A stretch of 64,000 nt of DNA from Pyrocephalus nanus (Eukaryota; Chordata; Aves; Passeriformes; Tyrannidae), in NCBI GenBank assembly GCA_038380795.1, contig CM076279.1:1751001-1815000 (forward strand). The letters are read 5' to 3'. This document shows positions 60,081-64,000 of this stretch, one piece after another (the first letter of the stretch is position 1; every line of letters starts with the position of its first letter). The notes beneath the pieces are model-generated. The model had not been told where the DNA came from and made no database searches. It saw only the letters and a program-made list of their open reading frames with translations. A program made the position numbers and the translations under genes.

Positions 60081-63000
60081 TGTGGAGGGAAGGGGTCCTG
60101 GGCCAAGGCCTGCTCATGGATCAGGGTCTGGGTTTCATACCCTGCTGGCAGTTTGCCACAGTTGGTATCAGGAGGAGGAGAAGGGAAATGTTTACGGGGT
60201 CTCTCTCTGAAGAGAAGGAGCCCCACGAGGCTGTGATGTCCTTCTGGGATTTCTTTCTCTTTTAATTTTTGAGTGTGGCTTCCCCTTGTCACTGGGATCC
60301 TGCCATGCTTTTGGGGTTCTTTACACCTCATTAAGCCCCAGGAGTTGGTTTGGGGGATGGTGGAGCAAGGAGAGGCTCAGATCCCCATTTGGGCATCACT
60401 GCTCTCCTTGTGAACAGAATCCAAAGAGGGAAGGAAAACTGAACACGCAGAGGGGGAGAGGAGGGATTGCTGCATCACCCCATCCTTCTCCTGCCTGGGA
60501 TCCCTGCCAGCCCTTGACACTGGGAGTGCTGGGATAGGGGAAGAGGCTGGGCTGATCCAGCCCTTCCTCACCCATCCTCATCCTCACACACACAGCCCAT
60601 CCCTCAGGAGCCACTCCACCGTGATGGATGGGGTTTATTCCATGTAACACCAGTGGAAACTGGATGGGAATTAGTCCTGGTCTGATGGCTGTTTAACTGG
60701 CTCTTCATTAGGTGTGTTTTCTATAAACAGAGATTAAAATGAAAAAAATTTATACTGGAAATACTCTGAGGAAAGTGTGTCTTTGGAGGCCAAATGAAAC
60801 CTCAGATAATAGCTCTTCTTTCTGTGAGAGGAGAATAATATCTTCAAATTAATTATATCAAGACATATAATTACACACTTACACAGTTAAATCCATTTTT
60901 AAGCAGCAACAAGATTGAATGTCAATCACAGCTTCCAAAACCACCAGCAGCTAAAAAAAAGTTGCCCTTCACATATTTAACTTTTCAAGCACATTTTATT
61001 AATATGTAGAACTATTATTGTTTAATGTAGCAATTATTTGGGATGGAGTTTCTGATGCAGTGCAAAGCCAGGAGTTCCAGTGTGCTGCAGAAAGCCAAAC
61101 TCCAGGGAGGACTGCAGCAAACCAATATATCTGTGCAAAGAAAAAGCTGTATTTGCAGGGATTGTTATTGAAAATAGATGCTGAATAATGGCTTGCTGGG
61201 CCAAGAACAATATGTTTTCTTCTTACTGAGGTTCCTTATTTCCCTGTGTATATTTGGCCTCCCTGTGCCATTTCCCTCACAAAGTCATCCCGTGGAGGTG
61301 GCAATGCAATATTGGATATAACCAATGGCTCTTGTGGCGAGGAGCTGAAAGCACAAGATAAATTGTTCAAAGATGCTGAGCAAAACTTTCACACTGGAAC
61401 TGAAACATGGTGTTGGAAAAGTCAAGATTATTAAAAGTTATCAAGCCAATTATAAAAAAACCCCTCAGCTTTGCATGTTAAATATGGATACATACCCCTG
61501 AAAATATTGCTTTTTGAATGTGGATGCATAACCCTGAATATAGATTGAGTCCTTGTTTTTTCAGGCACTGTTTACTGATGGTTTCTGATATTTCAATCAG
61601 ACTTTTTGGGGCACAGATTTTTCCTTGTTACATTTGATCCAGAGTGTAAGCAGATATTTTATCACAGCTCTGTAACTATTGACTCCAACTGGTTATTTGC
61701 TTCAAGTTAAGCCTGAGCTTAAATGCTCCTGTTGGCTCTTCCGTGGACATTCCCACCAGTATAATATTCCCAGTCCCTCCTGTGATTACAGTATTCCCCA
61801 TAATGGGAACCCCAATATTACCAAGGACTTTGGCAACCTTGGCCAATGTCAACAGAATGGGAGGTGCTATTTCATTAATTTCCCCTGACTAGGGACAAAA
61901 ATAACTTCATATATTTCTTGGTTTTGTGTTTCAACCTCCAGGAGAACAATTTTCTTTAAAAAGTGAAGAAATTGGTTACATTATACTGGGGCTGGTTACA
62001 TTAGGCTGTAATTTCACAAGGCATCAGTGATTCCAGAGGCTGATTTTTTGACAGGGGGGAAAAAAAATGACCACACATTTGCAAGCATCAATAGTCACCT
62101 TTCCTCATGCATAAAGCACATGAACACATTTTTGGCTGTCAGTGTCTGAACACCAGAAAATGGGAAGGAAGAAGCATAGACATGTTTTAAGTTTCTGACA
62201 AACAGGGGTTGATGAACGGGGATCCCTGTGCTGGCTCGAGAGTGAGGACAGAAAAATGGGTCCCCGTGGGGCAGGGCAAGATCTCCTCTAATAACAGAAT
62301 GAGTGAGCAAATCAGGGCAACCACAACTTTCCTACTGTGTGAGAGACCACAAATAATGGAAGACAAACAGATAGGAGAAGGGGGCAATTCATTTCCCATG
62401 GCCATCAGGTTTGCCAGGTAGAGCTGGGTGTCAACGTATTTATGGTTTGGTCTCTCATATCTCCTCAGGTCTTCCTTAAAGCAGATTTGGGGTTTTGGTT
62501 CATTCAGGAGGGGCTGAAATGAACTCTTGCAGGCCATGGAAAGCAGGGCTGTGTTATAAATCTGTACCCACCCAAATGGTTAAATCTCAGTATAATAAAG
62601 GCCACGTGCACGACCCTGAAACTATTGCAACAAAGGGCTTTCCATTCTTTTACATTTTACTGTTATGGGGGTTTTTTTGTACTGTACAATCAGCAATAAC
62701 ACAACAATCACATATTTGAAACTGGTATTAATAATTTTGCAGCCACTAAACACCTGAAAACCCTCCTCTCCTCTCTTTATTGGCTCCTTTGGTTTTTTAT
62801 GGGTGTATTGCTCAAAAGAAGGCAGTGAAGGGAGTTGCCATGTTGTGAAAGACCAGGTGCCCATCTGGTTCAAAATAATTCCTATAGTTTAGCTTTAACT
62901 GCTTTAAAATCATGTGGGGTTGAATGGAAGCAAATCCATTATTCAGTGTGACAACATATGAGCAACTGTGCTGACAGTGTGCTAACACAGCCCTCCTGGA

Positions 63001-63231
63001 TAATCCACACAGCTCCTGTGCCTCCTGGTCTGCAGCTCTGAGAGGTTCCCCCTCCACCACCTAATCCAAAGAGGATGCCCCAGGGAATGTGAAAGCCTCC
63101 ATAACACTCTGGGTTTTTTATAGGAATGCCAAATTTTGATCCCTGACCTCCTCTTCGCTGTGATGGCAAAGCAGTTTGATGAGAGCTGCCCTGAGTTTTG
63201 ACTCTGTAAAGGATCCTGGAGAACAGCAGAT
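60081..63231. other. Unique non-coding stretch
   Basis: 60840-61030 is AT-rich with 'cttcaaattaattatatcaa' and 'cattttattaatatgtagaa'. A degenerate duplication lies at 61482-61542. No recognisable gene. Confidence 0.5.
61482..61542. repeat. Degenerate direct repeat, about 26 bp x 2
   Basis: 'atatggatacatacccctga' (61482-61501) and 'atgtggatgcataaccctga' (61518-61537) are related over about 25 bp, each continuing AATAT. They are about 36 bp apart, start to start. Confidence 0.75.
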
Positions 63232-63251
63232 TGTGTGTGTGTGTGTGTGTG
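63232..63251. repeat. (TG)10 dinucleotide microsatellite
   Basis: Ten TG units in a short pure run. Confidence 0.95.
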
Positions 63252-63337
63252 GAATAGTTAATTAGCTTTAGTTTGATCATTATGGATCCCTTTGGACTGC
63301 CCACCCCTGTGATCCCCACAAAGGACAAGGGGAGGGC

Positions 63338-63467
63338 AGTTGTGGCTTCCCCATCCCTCGAAGTGTCCAAGGCCAGGTTGGACAGGGCTTGGAGCATCCT
63401 GATCAAGTGGAAAATGATCTTTAAGGCCCCTTCCAACCCAAACCATTCAAAGATTCCATGGCTCTAA
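63338..63467 (+). mobile_element. CR1 LINE 3' end
   Basis: 'cagttgtggcttccccatcc', 'ctcgaagtgtccaaggccag', 'gttggacagggcttggagca', 'atgatctttaaggccccttc' and 'caacccaaaccattcaaaga' follow CR1. The 'ctagtggaaggtgtccctgcccatggca' section is deleted. The tail is degenerate. Confidence 0.95.
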
Positions 63468-64000
63468 GATCTATTTTAGCCAATGTGTGCAAGGCAGAAA
63501 TTGCTGGGTGAGTTTCCTCCTGGCCTGAAGGATGTGGCCAAATTTGTCTCTGTCCCTCAAGGGTCAAAGCTCATCAAACCCCTTTGCTGAGTGTGGCTTC
63601 CCATCCATGAAGTGCAAAAGCCAAGGCTCCAGTGAGGGTTCAGGTCTGCATTTGAAGGACAGTGTGGACAATGTCCTCTGTGCCTTTTCCATGGTGCTTG
63701 GATATATAAATATATATATTTATATATTTGTATTGAAAAGAAAGGCTGTGGCAGAGGGGAGAATTAAAACCAGGTCTCTCAAATCCCAAGTTAACCTTAA
63801 CCAGTGGGTTATTTTTTCTCTCTCATGTGAACACTGCCTGTGCATATTGTATACAAATATGAAAGAGATTTACTGGAGAAATAACCTCGGGCACAATAAT
63901 ACGTGTGTGTACCTGTATATAAATATATATATTCTCAATATCAGCCTGCAAAAGCTCATTGCCTCATAAAAAGCCTCGGAACAGTCAGTAAATTCTTGGG
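63468..64000. other. Unique AT-rich end of window
   Basis: Carries the AT palindrome at 63702-63727 and a related 'tatataaatatatatatatt' segment near 63916-63933. The 145-codon plus-strand frame 63532-63969 is Ile/Tyr-rich through these tracts and shows no domain. Confidence 0.5.
63702..63727. repeat. 26-bp perfect AT palindrome
   Basis: Arms ATATATAAATATA and TATATTTATATAT meet without a spacer. It is a cruciform-prone sequence. A half-copy (ATATAAATATATATAT) recurs about 215 bp to the right. Confidence 0.9.

Noticed and set aside
60002..60265. Repeat protein with GMGWD units
   Set aside because: Direct translation of the (TGGGA)8 microsatellite. The matching minus-strand frame near 2726-2917 has the same cause.
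1..64000. Intact endogenous retrovirus, CRISPR array, rRNA genes or operon-like gene cluster
   Set aside because: No gag/pol-like frame, regularly spaced direct repeats, rRNA signature or tightly packed co-oriented genes are visible on either strand.

Overview
The window looks like bird nuclear DNA. The evidence is a scatter of short, mostly 5'-truncated 3' ends of CR1 retrotransposons, the dominant interspersed repeat of birds. They carry the usual landmarks: 'aggttgcccagagaagctg', 'ggagcaacctgggctagtgg' and terminal ATTCTRTGA-type tails. There are no Alu, L1 or tRNA-SINE sequences, few other repeats, and many A/T homopolymers and small microsatellites. Turtles and crocodilians also carry CR1, so 'bird' is an inference from repeat type and compactness, not proof.

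I find no open reading frame that I can assign to a known protein. The longest frames, 175 to 202 codons, have low-complexity or shuffled-looking translations and no recognisable domain, so I treat them as chance. I also find no rRNA, tRNA, CRISPR array, insertion sequence or intact retroviral gene. The window therefore reads as an intergenic or long-intron region of a vertebrate chromosome.

The clearest functional element is a compact CpG island at about 13361-13560. It holds two opposed CCAAT boxes, a TGACG half-site and a perfect 14-bp RFX X-box palindrome (GTTGCCATGGCAAC, 13489-13502). This is the architecture of a promoter, possibly bidirectional, and often of a cilium-related gene. A strong-Kozak ATG with a following splice donor on the minus strand (13403 to 13361) is a candidate first coding exon. 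Three weak exon-like segments on the plus strand (29034-29090, 30025-30069, 31488-31525) are the only other splice-bounded candidates I would follow up. The promoter is flanked by a 15-bp inverted repeat (13181-13195 / 13689-13703), an ATTATA-repeat patch and a 24-nt alternating pyrimidine-purine tract.

Layout: 1-13 kb is unique sequence with a (TCCCA)13 microsatellite and one CR1. 13-14 kb is the promoter. 14-22 kb is unique sequence with enhancer-like AT-rich blocks, an ancient CR1 tail and paired T tracts. 22-28 kb is the densest CR1 cluster, with four copies. 28-47 kb is unique sequence with the exon candidates, a head-to-head CR1 pair, a 3'-truncated CR1 and an older CR1 subfamily copy. 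47-64 kb holds two more CR1 copies, T36 next to a G-quadruplex motif, (TGGGA)8 and AT palindromes. Several blocks rich in homeodomain-like TAATTA/ATTAAT words look like conserved non-coding DNA, but conservation cannot be seen from one sequence.
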